The notes: a model not told the origin generated them from the letters alone. 64,000 bases of DNA from Vandiemenella viatica (GCA_031002005.1 JARYHS010008074.1:181808494-181872493); one strand, 5' to 3'. Shown: positions 31,473 through 43,200, counted from the stretch's first letter. Made by a program: numbers and translations.

Positions 31473-34089
31473 ATCTTCTTTCTTTGTAATACAGCAGGCT
31501 TTTTACACACAACCTAACAATACATCGATGCATAAAACAGTCACTTCAAAATATCTATACTACTCCTGAGGTAACATTATCTTACATCAGCCCATTTATG
31601 GTTTACTTTTTAAAAAATTACCCTACACTACCAAGTAATCCGAAACTGGGTCTGTTCTGCACACAAACCTCTCCGTTACCCTCAGTCTTCAATCTTACTC
31701 TATTCAGCACACACCACATCTCCTTGCAGCCATTTATCCCTTAGTTTTTAACATATATCATTTTCATATTTCTTTCTTCCTGATTCTCCATACCATTTGA
31801 GCTATGCCTTCATTGCCATTTCCTGTGAGGGTTCCACCTTCCTTATGTTAATTATTTATCATTCCTTATGCTATCGATTCTTGAAATGGCTTCAAATGAA
31901 AATATTTCAGCATATCGTTTGGTATTAAGCTCATTAGGTGGTATTAGATTGTCACTCCACAAGGAAATGGCATCATAATACTGCTGTAGTCAAACCCAAG
32001 ACATGCTAGAAATACTTGCCGAAGTCCATTTTACAGTGTTGTGTTCTGCTTGATAATAATGATAACAGAATTACTGCTTGAAATAATGTGTCTTGCGATT
32101 GATTACAGCATTATTATGGCATGATTGGTGAATGTTGCAGCAGCAGAATCTCTATCTCCAGTAAACCTGAAACTGCGTATATTAAAGCTATCGTATAGGC
32201 CTACATACTAATGAAGTAAAGCCTCTTGAAATGAGGGTAGATGTATATAGGATATTATGCCAAAAATATGTGTTACTACCTGTTGACGTTTAATGCAAAT
32301 GTTCGTAAAGCCTAATTCAAAAAAATAGTATTTGGCAATCATCAATAGTTATTGTTAGGTTGAAAGGTAGTCTGGAGCAGAATAACGGCTGAAACTTCTT
32401 TTTGCTGCTACCACTGACGCCATAGGTAGTTTAACATGCTACCATTCACACCAAAGATATTTCAACATGGTTCCTACAGATTAGCCAATATAGCTGCTCA
32501 TGGTAACTTATATGTGACATTATTTCCATGGCTATTTTATATGTACACTTTTTTCTCCAATAGTACCGCTTAAGAAACTTGTGCAACAAATTTCAAAGCA
32601 AAGTGCAATTGCTTATAAAGTTACTGTTATTGTACAGCCACCCAGGGATCTGTTAATTATACATTACAACGGGATTAATACTCTCCTATTTTTTAAAAAA
32701 TGTCCCTAAGAGAAACACGATAGCCAGGAGTTAAATTTAGCAGTATCTTGACTACATCATTTTCAGATTTTTTCTGCGACTGCCTATGCAAATAATACAC
32801 ATTTTAATGTAGAACATATGAGCTTGCTGGAGTTAGTGATTCTGCTGTAATCTCATTCCTCCAAGTACACTCAAACTGTGGCAGTTAATTGGAAAGCTAT
32901 TATTTTCAAGCTGTAATTAGGTTGTAATACACCATGACCCAGAAAAATGTGTAGTATTATAATTTCTCATCCACCCTGGACCATTTTGACAATCCTGGAT
33001 GTAGGCCTATATCCTAAGCACTGGTTGCTTGCAATTGGCTACTACAGTATAAGTTTGTAAGAACGAGTGTAGTTACAGCGGAACTGCAATCTCCAATTAA
33101 GCCCATCATACATCTTTCACAGCTACATCATGAATGCTAGTACCAGCTACGACAATTCCTAGGCTGATGGCAATAGTTGCCTCTACAACTTCACACTCAC
33201 TTCCATTACTCTTCATAAGCACCACCCTCAAAAAGTTAACTAGCAACAAAAGTTTCATTCTCCAACCTACACCTTTCAGTTATAACTAATTCAGTGTTGC
33301 CACTCCAACTATTTATGGATTCTGCTCCGCCAGCCGCCAAAGAATTGTTTTCTTCTACTGTTACTGTAACCTGATCCGCATTTTTATGACACCCACGGTA
33401 GGCCTATAATAATTCTTTTTCAGCCATGGAATATAAAACCAGTTAACATGAAATGAATTTCTTTCCAGTGCGCCTCCATAACACACATTTTAAAAAACAC
33501 AAATTCAACAACAATAGATCTGAAGTCCTCTTAAAGCCCACAGATTTCATACATCTGAGATTAAAGTGTCAACAAGCCTTAGTACAAAGCCAGAGATATT
33601 AATCTAACAACATGGTAATCCAGGTTACTCATATTAACATCGACAATTTAAAGGCAGTACTTAAAACCAAATCCTGCCATAAAATTCTGAAACTATCCAG
33701 GTATCTTCACCAAATCAGGTAGTGTTGCACCTAGAAAATCAGAGGTACATGACAACAGGTCCCAGTTACTTTACCTAACTAATTCTCAATTTTTTTTAAT
33801 TCTAAATCAACCCTTTATTAATAAACACATTCTAAGGTAAATATCAATTACTGGCTTTGATAAAAATCATGCTCCTTAATGGAACACCTTTCCAATAGAT
33901 TCCTCAAATCTAGACCTATCACCAACTGACAATGACAACACAAAAACTGTAAACTACAACCAACTACAAGAAAGGTCCCAATGATAAAAAAAAGCAACCA
34001 TACAAAATTGGGACAGCATAAACATATAATGAAATTGCCCCAATCAGTCACAATTTCAGAAACGCAAATCATCTACATTTAAAAAAAAT
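31473..34089. other. Intron stretch, largely unassigned
   Basis: Mostly unassigned. At about 32345-32390 is a short piece resembling the foldback-family body (TTGTTAGGTTGAAAGGTAG, then a CTGGAGCAGAA segment). No host exon seen. Confidence 0.4.
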
Positions 34090-34770
34090 GAATGCTGTGT
34101 TTTTTAATATGTAACTCGACAAAATGAATCGAAAGTGAAGGTTAAAGCTTTTTGATATCTCGCTTAGTCCTGAAGATACATTGTCTCAAAATTGACGAAG
34201 TTACATGGAATGCGGCCTGGACCAAAAAAAATCGCCAAAGCCACAAAGTACTACATGCACAATGGGTGTCTCCACCCCTTAAGAGAGCATCCATACACCA
34301 CATAGGTTTATTCTGGCCTCCTGCGAACCACCTCTCCCCCCCCCCCCCCCCTGTTCCCCGTCGTGACATGTAGCTTTTTTCCCTATTGGTTCCAGAAGAT
34401 GTTTTGTACTGTTTTCTCTTGTTAGACTATCGTAAATTACATACGGAGATAGTTATATGACGGAAATAAATATTCACATACTGTTGTGGTTTTTGCACCT
34501 TATTTTAACAGTGACAGGGTTGGAACCATCCTTCCTCCCTCAGCGTAGCATTCCATTCAACCCCTCCCTCCCAGATGGATCCACGTAGTTCACGGACGCT
34601 CCCTTACTACCAGTTGTGGTAAGGTTGAAATGCAACTATACCTATCTACGGTATCTAGAGAACTAAGCAAAATATCAAAAAGAAATTAAGACTAATGTTC
34701 GATTTTTCTCATAGAGTTACATAAGAACCGACCATGAAATTGCGGCGCCACAGTTATGATAGTGCTCCAT
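34090..34770. mobile_element. Foldback-family element FB2, 84 bp from POLA1 exon 1
   Basis: The left arm (about 34105-34240) has GTAACTCGACAAAATGAATC, GATATCTCGCTTAGTCCTGA and GGAATGCGGCCTGGACCA. The right arm (34615-34770) is its inverted counterpart (reverse complement reads CTTATGTAACTCTATGAG, GATATTTTGCTTAGTTCTCT), ending near GGCGCCGC. The body has a C(17) tract near 34340-34356 and the block CTGTTTTCTCTTGTTAGACT. The right edge is within about 100 bp of the exon 1 splice donor. Confidence 0.65.
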
Positions 34771-34854
34771 TCGAAATAATTACAGCATACTAATGACACT
34801 AAATTCAGAAATAAAACTTCTTCATTAAAGAGAAGATAATACAACGGTACTTAC

Positions 34855-34870
34855 AATCTGGATCATCCAT
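34855..34870 (-). CDS. POLA1: DNA polymerase alpha catalytic subunit, first coding exon
   Basis: On the minus strand, ATGGATGATCCAGATT is followed by a strong donor GTAAGT (GT at 34854-34853). It encodes MDDPD plus one base that joins exon 2 in frame to give MDDPDSAPAQRSRR. The short acidic start fits the family, and the upstream promoter elements support this ATG. The exon was assigned by splice phase, donor quality and promoter context, since 16 nt cannot be recognised by homology alone. The intron to exon 2 is about 23.2 kb and full of transposons. Confidence 0.8.
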
Positions 34871-34977
34871 AATATATAATCAGAATAAAAATTCTAAAAC
34901 CACTATTGAACTTGTCTCAGTCAACCAACAAACTACCGCCACTTTCACGCATCACATTACCAAAACACACACTTGGA

Positions 34978-35018
34978 TTTGGCGGGAAATTGGTGTGATA
35001 TCGACACAAACATCGATA
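34978..35018 (-). promoter_or_regulatory. POLA1 promoter cluster: E2F, CCAAT and DRE-like sites
   Basis: TTTGGCGGGAAA at 34978-34989 matches the E2F consensus (TTTSSCGC core, here on the minus strand TTTCCCGCCAAA). On the minus strand ACCAAT directly precedes it. ATCGATA at 35012-35018 matches seven of eight bases of the insect DRE (TATCGATA). The cluster lies about 110-150 bp upstream of the POLA1 ATG. E2F and DREF control of DNA polymerase alpha is well established in Drosophila. A transcription start cannot be placed from sequence alone. Confidence 0.65.
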
Positions 35019-35145
35019 GATGTTCGAGAAAACCGTCCAGTGCTTTACTCGTACCACAGATGTAGTTCAGTTGTAATTTGTATTGTCAAATATTCAAATG
35101 TCATATATACCACGTGATCTGTGTGTTTAATACGCAAGGCAGCAG

Positions 35146-35226
35146 CATGGAGGATTTCCTTCCTCCATGGGCAGCAGCGGTATCCGCATTTTGATATTAC
35201 CATGGAGGATATTTCTTTCCTCCATG
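35146..35226. repeat. Two tandem CATGGAGGA/TCCTCCATG hairpins
   Basis: CATGGAGGA at 35146-35154 pairs with TCCTCCATG at 35161-35169; the same 9-bp arms recur at 35201-35209 and 35218-35226. They lie about 280-360 bp upstream of the POLA1 ATG. Confidence 0.7.
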
Positions 35227-35460
35227 GATATTACCCGTTTCCTCATGATGCGAATGACAATAGCAGTTTACACTAAACTAAAGAAATTGTAAACGAAAAA
35301 TATGATGCGTATTTGAGTTATTATTTGACGGAAAAGAATGATGCGTTCATGAATAATTTTATTCCTAAAAGATAATTACTGAATGAACTATCTAATGATA
35401 AATTAATTGCGTTGAAGCATTTAACAATTTCCTCCGCATCTATTATTGCATCACACAAAA
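35200..35460 (+). pseudogene. Decayed open frame upstream of POLA1 (unknown)
   Basis: Starting at ATG 35202 the frame reads MEDISFLHGYYPFPHDANDN, then after a stop KEIVNEKYDAYLSYYLTEKN, DAFMNNFIPK, stop, LLNELSNDKLIALKHLTISS. Coding-like composition persists in one frame for about 85 codons with two or three stops. I do not recognise it. It could be an eroded transposon or a pseudo-exon. Confidence 0.2.
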
Positions 35461-35576
35461 ATTCACCATAAATACTTCCAGAAGCTAAAAATAGTGCACA
35501 ATACCGCGTGCACTACTTGAAGTACTATATATATTATATTGGCCACAGCATCTTCACAGATGATAGTTGTAGCGAC

Positions 35577-38500
35577 TCAGCTATCACATCTTCTTTTGTG
35601 GCTGAATAGTCCAATGGGGGCGCGACAAATTTTGCCACATCTATCGCACACGAAAGAGGGATTCTGTGGATGTACTTCCCTGTTACGAAGCTTTTTCAGC
35701 TTTATTTCATCCAACCATGCTTTGTCATATTTAGACATGCCGGTGGTGATATGATGACGCCATAAGGGTCTCGTGCTGGCGCAAGCTTCCCAGTCAGAAG
35801 TGCGCATGCCGAAGCTCTCCAAATCACGTTTGCAGGTGTCCTTAAACCTTAGCATCGGGTGCCCTACAGGTCTCTTGATATTAGCAATCTGACTGAGCAT
35901 GACATTCCGTGGTAGTCTCTCAGGGTCCATTCTATGGACGTGGCCAAGCCAGCGGAGTCGTCTTTGTTTTAGGGTGGCAGTAATACTGTGACACTTCGTG
36001 GTAGACAGAACACTCTCATTGCTCATTTAGTCCTGCCACGTGACTCCAAGTATTGTCCGCAGGCAGCGCATATGGAAAGCGTTCAGCTGTCTCTCTTGCC
36101 AGGCGTAAGTGGACCACGTCTCAGCTGCGTACAGTAAGATGCTCAGGACACACGTCTGGTATACTAGAATTTTGGTGGAGAGAGTTAGCTTGGGGTTTCT
36201 CCAGACACGTGTGGATAGCTTGCCAAAGGTCGTCGCGGCTATGCCAATTCGTGCGTTAATCTCCTTTTAAATGGACTGGTTGGATGTAGTGATGGAGCCG
36301 AGATACTGGAATGTTCTACTACCTGAAGAGGGATGCCTTCCAATGTTATTTTTGGAAGACGGTCTGTGCCCTGAACCATGACAACCGTCTTCTTGGAACT
36401 GAAACTCTTCGAGAACAGATGACATGCATGACCAAATCTAGTGAGCGCCTCCTGAAGCTCTTCTTCGGTATTAGCGACAAAAGCCACATCGTCAGCATAT
36501 AGAAGTTCACGAACAATTAGTTCAATACGCTTTTTAGTAGATCTCAATAGACTTATATTAAAAAGTCTACCGTCACTCCTGGTAAGCAAATGTACTCCAA
36601 CGTGACAGTTTTTAAAAGCTACTAAGAGCAAAACAGAGAAGAAAATTCCAAAGAGTGTGGGCGCTAAGACACAGCCCTGTCGTACACCGCGGTTTACTTT
36701 GAAGGATGCAGAAGCTTCGCCATCAAATATCACAGAGCCTTGCATTTTATCGTGAAAGGCCTTAATTAAAGACAATAGCGTAGGTGGGCAGCCGATTTTG
36801 TGCAGGATGTCGTAAAGGCCGGTACGGCTAACTGTATCAAAGGCTTTATTTAGATCGACAAAAGCCATGTATAAAGGCACACGATGTTCACGGGCATTTT
36901 TCTTGAAGTTGGCGGACAGTGAAGATCATGTCACTCGTGGAGCGGCCGGCGCTAAATCCGCACTGAGATTCGGGGTAGCCACGTGATGCGAGGGTTTCCA
37001 GTCTTCCCAAAACGACTCGAGTGATAGCTTTTCCAGCAATGCTGAGGAGGGATATACCTCTATAATTGTTGCAATCGCCTCTATCACCTTTGCCCTTATA
37101 AAGGGTAAATAAATCTGCATCACGCATGTCCTGTGGTATTGTACCCTCATACCAGCACCGCTTTAGCAGTTCATATATGACCGTAAAAACACAATCAAGT
37201 TTCATTATTTCAGCCGGTAGGTTGTCACGACCTGTACTTTTTCCCAGTTTGAGTCTCTCCAGTGAAAAATGAAGTTCGTTCTGTGAAGGTAAATCATCGA
37301 GTTCTAAAGCAGTAGGATAAGTTGGTAAACTATCCAGTGCTTCAGGCTTTATGCTGACTGCCCTGGAGTAAAGGTTTGAGTAGTGTTCTAAACATCTTTC
37401 CAACTGCAACAATAGGTTCCCCATTTAAGTCTTTTAGGACAGCACGTTTCCTGGTTGTGGGCTCGATTGCACTCTTGATGCCTTGATACATGCCTCGGTA
37501 GTCCCCGATATCATGGTACTGCTGTATGGACTTGCAGAGGTTTGTCCAATACTCATTCACGCAACGGCGAGTGATACGATGTAGATCTGCTTTAGCTTTT
37601 TTGTATTCCAACTTGGCTTGATCACTAGGGATGTTTAGAAGTGTTATATGAGCTGCTCTTTTGTGCTCAATGTATGGACGTAATTTGTCCTCATAATCAG
37701 CAAACCAGTCATTCTGAGACGTATCTTTTGTTCCAAAGGTGCTTAAAGCAGTTTGTAAAAGTTTTTCCTTCGCAAGAAGCCACATGTCTTCCGCGCTACC
37801 TGTGTCCCTCAGTAAAGCATGACTGAGATTCTCTTTTACTTCGGCTGAGAATTGTTTGTGTAAAGCATCATCATGATTGACTGGGATATTAAACTTAATT
37901 TTGCGGCGGTTGCTTTTCGCTGAATGGATCTTCTTTGGAATCATTCGTGTTTTGGCCGTTACCAGAGAGTGGTCAGTGTCACAGTCTGAACTGTGATAGG
38001 TTCTGGCATTGAGAACGTCACGCAAATCACGCCTCCGAGTGATGATAAAATCGAGCTGATGCCAGTGACCCGATGTTGGATGTTTCCATGACACTTTGTG
38101 AGCAGGTTTATTCTGAAAATAGGTGTTACATACGCAGAGGGAATGTGATGTGCATAGTTCCAATAGACGCTGCCCATTTTCATTTATGTTTCCTATTCCA
38201 TCCAATCCGGCCAGTTGTCAGAACTGCTGCAAATTCTTGCATTGAAATCACCAAGAATAAAAAGATTGTCAGAGACACTTACTTTTGCTAGACATGCACG
38301 TATGCTTTCATAGAAAGAATCTTTAACTTCTGGAGAGGCCTTTAGTGTAGGTGCATAAGCTGATATTAGGGTTATGGGACCCGAAGCAGTTATTATTCTC
38401 AAGGACATAATTCTCTCTGAAACACAGATGGGTGCCTCAATGCAATTAGACAAGCTGTTGCGAACTGCAAAGCCCACTCCGTGCTCTCGCTTTGCGCCAT

Positions 38501-38720
38501 TGTCTCTACCCTTCCAGAAGAAGGTGTAATTTTGTTCACAAACAGTGCCCTCATCCGAAATCGGAGTCTCTTGCAAGGCAGCGATATCAACTCGCAAACG
38601 CAGCAGTTCCCTGTCGATAATAGATGTTTTCCTAAGTTCATGGATGCCATCAGTTGGGGTGTCAGTTCCCGGTAACATGGTTCTCACATTCCATGAGGCG
38701 AATCTCGTTGTCGTTATCAG
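35577..38720 (-). pseudogene. LINE ORF2: endonuclease, RT and zinc finger, with frameshifts
   Basis: Domains in order: endonuclease (38720-38190: RFASWNVRTM, YTFFWKGRDNGAKREHGVGF, ISAYAPT, LGDFNARI), its second half and linker (38205-37420: WHQLDFIITRRRDLRDV, DCDTDHSLV), RT (37424-36300: DNLPAEIMK, NNYRGISLLSIAGK, DLNKAFDTVSR, GVRQGCVLAPTLFG, LLYADDVAFVANT with intact YADD), thumb (36260-36040: AAETWSTYAWQERQLNAFHM), and C-terminus (36026-35577: RRLRWLGHVHRM, CDRCGKICRAPIGLFSHKRR zinc finger). Frame breaks lie near 38200, 37420, 36890 and 36300, and stops near 36268 and 36028. About five lesions in 3.1 kb. Confidence 0.85.
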
Positions 38721-39530
38721 GTTTTTATACGGTTTATAAGTGTTTTTCTTTTTGCCAGGTGATTGCTTCTCCCATCGTTGTTACAAGCACTGTGACATGC
38801 TTGCTGCTCCACACACCTATAGAAGCGCAAGATGAGGGGCGAATCAGTACCTAATTGGATGGGGGCTGCCCAGCTTGAGGCGGGCGGTAACTGATCAATT
38901 AGCTACAATGGACTATCCCACCGATGGAAATCACCCCCCTCACGCCCATCAGCACAGAGCTTATAACCGGTGACTGTGACTCCCCGTGTTGTTTCCGCAC
39001 CTTGACAGGTACGTGTGAAGTATCCTCTCCACGTCACTACATCGCCTGGGACGGTAGTAAGAAGCCATGAACTTGCCCAGCATTCGTGACTTCCTCTCGA
39101 CCTCGACAGCTAGTTCTGCAGGGGCAGTGGGTCGCCACGTGCAGAGCCATCTCGGTTGCAGGAGTTGCCGACTTGTTCGGGTAGAACCCTAATGTCGCCT
39201 ACGGTACTCCGGATCCGTTGCCTCATCCACCAGCAGCGCCGTACCGAAGATCTTCTCCGCCGTTGTTGCCGTTGAGGACTTCACCCGTAACCCTGGGCAA
39301 GGGGACTGCGATATACCCCGCAGAACTGGGTCCCTGCCGGACTTAGCCGCTCCACACTCCGGCCTACTGAAGTGCAGAGCGCCCACCCCCGCGACTAGGA
39401 CGCGCCGGACAGGATTTACTCCGGTGGCAGACAGAGAAGGAGGCTCTGACCACCCCAGGAGCCGGGTTAATGGCCTCGTATTGAGCCGAGACCAAAAGCT
39501 TGAAGTACTAACATCACAACATACCAACTA
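38700..39530 (-). promoter_or_regulatory. GC-rich LINE 5' UTR / internal promoter region
   Basis: GC-rich leader immediately 5' of the endonuclease frame. A chance frame of 112 codons exists on the minus strand but resembles no known LINE ORF1. LINE 5' UTRs normally hold an internal promoter; that function here is inferred from position. Confidence 0.5.
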
Positions 39531-39769
39531 TTAAGTGTGACGTGCTTTATGCTTTACCACAGACGTTCATTCTTGTTGGTATTGCCCAAGGTAGATTAAA
39601 AAATAAATCAAATCCACACTAACACCAGTGACTGAAAAATAAAATATTAATATCACGAATGATAGGTAGTGACGAGATAAAGGTCGTTTGTTTTATTTCT
39701 ATTGTTTTCATTTGTATATATTCGTATTAGGAATGATGTGTTAGGTTTTAGAGGAGATTTAATTTGATT

Positions 39770-41330
39770 TAATTTAATTTAATTGCAATAGAGCACGGGC
39801 TCCGGTGGCAATTTCCCTACACCCCCCCCCCCCCATCTTCCCCCTATCCTGCAGCCACCTACATTTGCCCTCTACAGTTATTATCTTTAAGTTCTTTCAA
39901 CGTTTTCGGTAAATTATTCATCATTTCGCTTGGTAACTCATTCCAATCCCTGACACCCTTGCCTAAAAAAGAGAATCTTTCCACACCCTTGTGCCTGACA
40001 ACGAGTGCCAGCTTGTGGTCTTGGTCATCTTTTCTCTTCCATTCACTACTTTTCATACCTACTCCAATATCTTTCCATGCCACATCGCCAGTATACGCCC
40101 TGTACACTCCCATGACCCTCCTCATCCTCCTCCTGTCTTGCAATAAATCCCATTCCAGCTCCTTTATCATATCTATCCCTGATTGCATTCTGCGATAATT
40201 TCCAGAAACAAATCTAGCAGCCATTTTTTGCACCCTCTCCAACTCCTGTATTTAATACGTAAAATGAGGGTCCCATACTACACTACCATATACGAGTAAT
40301 GGTATGACCAAAGTTTTGTAACACCATTACATTACTTCTCTCGTACATCCCTTCATTACTCTCTCCAACAAGTGCAGAATTTTGAAACCTATTCCTGCCA
40401 CCTGTCCAATATGTCCTGCCCAGTTAAGTGTTTTATCAAATGTAATGCCAAGATATTTACATTTCAAGTCTTCAGCAAGCAATTCTTTCCCCCACCTCAT
40501 ATTCATAATTAATCTTTTGTTTTTTATTTGTGTATCTAATAAGCTGACTCTTCTCTTCATTTATCTTCATCCCATGTTTACCAACCCAATTAGACATCCT
40601 GGCCAGATCAACAGTGAAATTGTTTACAATCATCTACAATTTTGATTCTTTTATATAGCATTATGTCATCTGCAAACAATCTAATTTTAGATTGTAAACA
40701 ATCAACACAATTATTCATTAGAATAATGAATAGCAATGGTCTCAATACGCTACCCTGCGGCATTCGCATTTTTACTTCCACTTCTTTTGCTACTACATTT
40801 CCGGCCCTAACTTTCTATTTTCTACCTTTTAAAAATTCTTCTACCCAGCAAACCACTTTCTCATCGACTCCAATAGTTTTTACCTTATTTACTACCATTT
40901 TATGGCTCACTCTGTCAAACGCCTTTGACAGATCTAGTGCTACACTATCAATTTGGCCTCCCTTGTCCATTTCATCTGAAATATCTTGCATATAACCCAC
41001 TAACTGAGATTCGCATGAATATCCTTGCCTGAATCCATATTGCCTGCTTGAAAACTACTTACATTCCTCACATATATTTCTGATGTGGTTGCATATCAAT
41101 CTCTCCATTAATTTACCTACCACTGATGTCAAACTGATTGGCCTGTAATTCTCAACTCTATTTCTCACCCCTCCTCTATGTACCAGTACTACTATTGCAC
41201 TTTTTCAGTCCTGTTGTAAGCAGAAAGTATCCAGACTCAATTTAAATAATATTTCAAGATAAGGTACAATGTCACATCCGGCTATCTTTAAGATATCTTT
41301 AGTGATATTATCTGTACCTTGGTGCAACCC
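39770..41330 (-). mobile_element. CR1/Jockey-like LINE family, copy D
   Basis: The best-preserved 3' half of the family: GTDNITKDILKIAGCD at the truncated 5' end (41330), NYRPISLTSVVGKLMERLIC, then YGFRQGYSCESQLVGYMQDI, DLSKAFDRVSHKMVVNKVKT, a GIPRR-type region, KYLGITFDKTLNWAGHIGQV, HLLERVMKGCTREV, MERVQKMAARFVSGNYRRMQ, FLGKGVRDWNELPSEMMNNL, and the TTGCAATAGAGCACGGGCTC tail at 39785. A C-rich tract lies at about 39822-39833. Damaged by frameshifts. Confidence 0.8.
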
Positions 41331-41539
41331 AACAGGATACAACCACAGCGCGTTCATGTATGTTACACGAACAGAGATTCGCTATGTAAAAAGCACTCGT
41401 TAACACAAAGTTGCAATAACACTGGCCCTGAATCATTCCACAGTCAGCTGAAATTGCTAAGATAGCGCCGTCACCAACTTGAGCTCAGAAACACGCTACT
41501 GGTAATAGAAATCTTTCTCACTTCATAGCCAACAAGCCT

Positions 41540-42219
41540 CAGGAAGTAAACTAATAGTGTAGCACCCGATCTTTCAAAAGCTTTTGAGAGAGTGAGCCAT
41601 AAAATGGCAAAAAATAATATAAAATCTATTGGGGTGGATGAAAGAGTGACTAATTCTTAAAAGACAAAAAGCAAAAAGTTAGGGTACGAAATACAGTATC
41701 AAAAGAAGTGGAAGTGATATTGAGCGTTCCACAGCGTAACGTATTTCTATACGTTATTCTAATGAATGATTGTGTAGATAGTTTACCATCTGAAGTTAGA
41801 TTGTTGGCAGATGACAAAATGCTATGTAATAGGAACAAAACACTATTAGACTGTGAACAGTTGAACGGGTGATCTGAATAGGATATCTAGCTGGGTGGGT
41901 TAACATGAGATGAAGAAAAATACAAAGAAGAGCTTATTAGGTTAACAGATAAAAAATTAGAGCTTTACTATGATTATAAGATGTATAATGAATTGCTTGC
42001 TGAAGAATTGAAATGTAAATACCTTAGCACAACATTTGATAACAAACTCCACTGGGAAAGACACATTGGGCAGATAGTAGCAAAAAGTTTTGAAATCCGT
42101 TACTTGTTGGACAGAGTGATGAAGGAATGTAACAGAGAAGTAAGGGAATTGGGTTAGTAAACTTTGGTCTGACCATTACTTGATTATGGTGGTATAGTAT
42201 TTGACCCGCATTTTGCGCA
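41540..42219 (+). mobile_element. LINE family copy E, left part (split by piggyBac)
   Basis: AFERVSHKM near 41580, an RLLADDKM catalytic-region remnant near 41800, and KCKYLSTTFDNKLHWERHIG near 42015. It then stops at GCGCATTAA, where a piggyBac is inserted, and resumes at 48463 with the next expected text (GGGGTGCTAGATTTGTCTGT) to about 48545. It runs head-to-head with copy D. Confidence 0.75.
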
Positions 42220-42238
42220 TTAACCCTTTATAGTACTT

Positions 42239-42425
42239 GGTACAATAGTGTACCACTTACATATAAAAATATGTATCTCACAGGTGTTTTTGGTACACTA
42301 GCGTACCGCTTGTTCACTGCCTTCTAAACACACAGCAGTATCATTCTGACATCTGTTGGCGTGCTTGTAAACTACGTTATAGGTTGTGTGTGCACAAATA
42401 TCTTTGATCGGTACACATGTGTACC
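42239..42425. repeat. piggyBac left subterminal palindromes
   Basis: Three GGTAC-n-GTACC palindromes: GGTACAATAGTGTACC at 42239, GGTACACTAGCGTACC at 42292 and a perfect GGTACACATGTGTACC at 42410-42425. The right end has GTGGTACATATATGTACCAC (48252-48271) and GTGGTACACATATGTACCAC (48308-48327). They are likely transposase or host-factor binding sites (inference). Confidence 0.7.
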
Positions 42426-42600
42426 AGTGCATGGAGGAAGGAATAATATGGAGACGACGCAAGAGACCTTTGCCACGCATGGAAGTGAAGCAGGCCGGCG
42501 GAGGAGTGGGGGGGCATGGCCGGAGTGGTGGGGACTTGACCGCTTCCCAACAAACACGGGGAGTATGGTTAAACACCTCAAGGGGACTCTAGGATAAACG

Positions 42601-43200
42601 TGACGCCGCAATCTGGTGATGGATTATTATGTAACTCGATGAGACAAATAAAAAATGAAGAATAAAATTTTTTGATATCCTGCTTAGTTTTCGAGATATT
42701 CTGTCTCAAATGTGAAATGGTTTTGGTTGAAATTCAGAAGAAAAAATTATTCAAAGTCAAATTTTATGATGAATTTTTATTTAAAAAGACGAGACAAATA
42801 AAAAATAAAGAGTAAAATTTTTCGATATTTCACCTAGTTCTCGAGATATACTGTCTCAAAAGTGAGGTGTCTTGAGTTGAAATGCAGAAGAAAAATTTCG
42901 CAAGTCAAATTTAATGATGGATTCTTATGTAACACGACGAAAAAACTCGATAATAAGGAATAAATGTTTTCGATATCTTGCTTAGTTTGGGGGATATACA
43001 ACAACCAAATTGAGGGGTTTAGGTTTGGATGCAGGCTGGACCAAAAATTAATTCTGTCAAAGCCACAATGATTACATGGTTGACATGCAGAATGGATATT
43101 TCAGTTTTATTACTACCACTTGTGGTTAGTCTGAAATGTGTCCTAGACCAGAAAAAAGTAAGAGGACCCACTCTAGGGATGAGCAACCCAGACATTTTGT
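42601..43200. mobile_element. Foldback-family arm with three subrepeats (FB3a)
   Basis: Three tandem units start GATGGATT/GATGAATT at 42619, 42769 and 42914 (period about 145-150). Each contains a GATAT..CCTAGTTCTCGAGATAT-type core, TCTCAAA and a GAAATGCAGAAG segment. It lies inside piggyBac. The left edge (GTGACGCCGCAATCTGGTGA) resembles the outer edges of FB1 and FB2. Confidence 0.65.

Larger units (their letters stand above)
35525..39530 (-). mobile_element. Nearly complete LINE (CR1/L2-group like)
   Basis: About 4 kb: a GC-rich 5' UTR at 39530-38700, contrasting sharply with the AT-rich surroundings; then endonuclease, RT and a C-terminal zinc finger ending at 35577; then a TA-rich tail at about 35525-35545. 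It lies head-on upstream of the POLA1 promoter, transcribed in the same direction as POLA1. Few lesions compared with other LINEs here, so relatively young. The clade is uncertain: endonuclease of AP type, no RNase H, terminal CCHC finger. Confidence 0.8.

Noticed and set aside
34338..34360. Poly-C/poly-G tracts as G-quadruplex regulatory elements
   Set aside because: They recur in the foldback family and the hAT end, so they are parts of repeats; no separate function can be supported.
39189..39527. 112-codon minus-strand frame in the LINE 5' UTR
   Set aside because: GC-rich leader with no similarity to a LINE ORF1 or gag-like protein; open by composition.
42298..42611. Overlapping frames on both strands at the piggyBac left end
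   Set aside because: Open by GC-rich composition; the real transposase is at 46222-48120.
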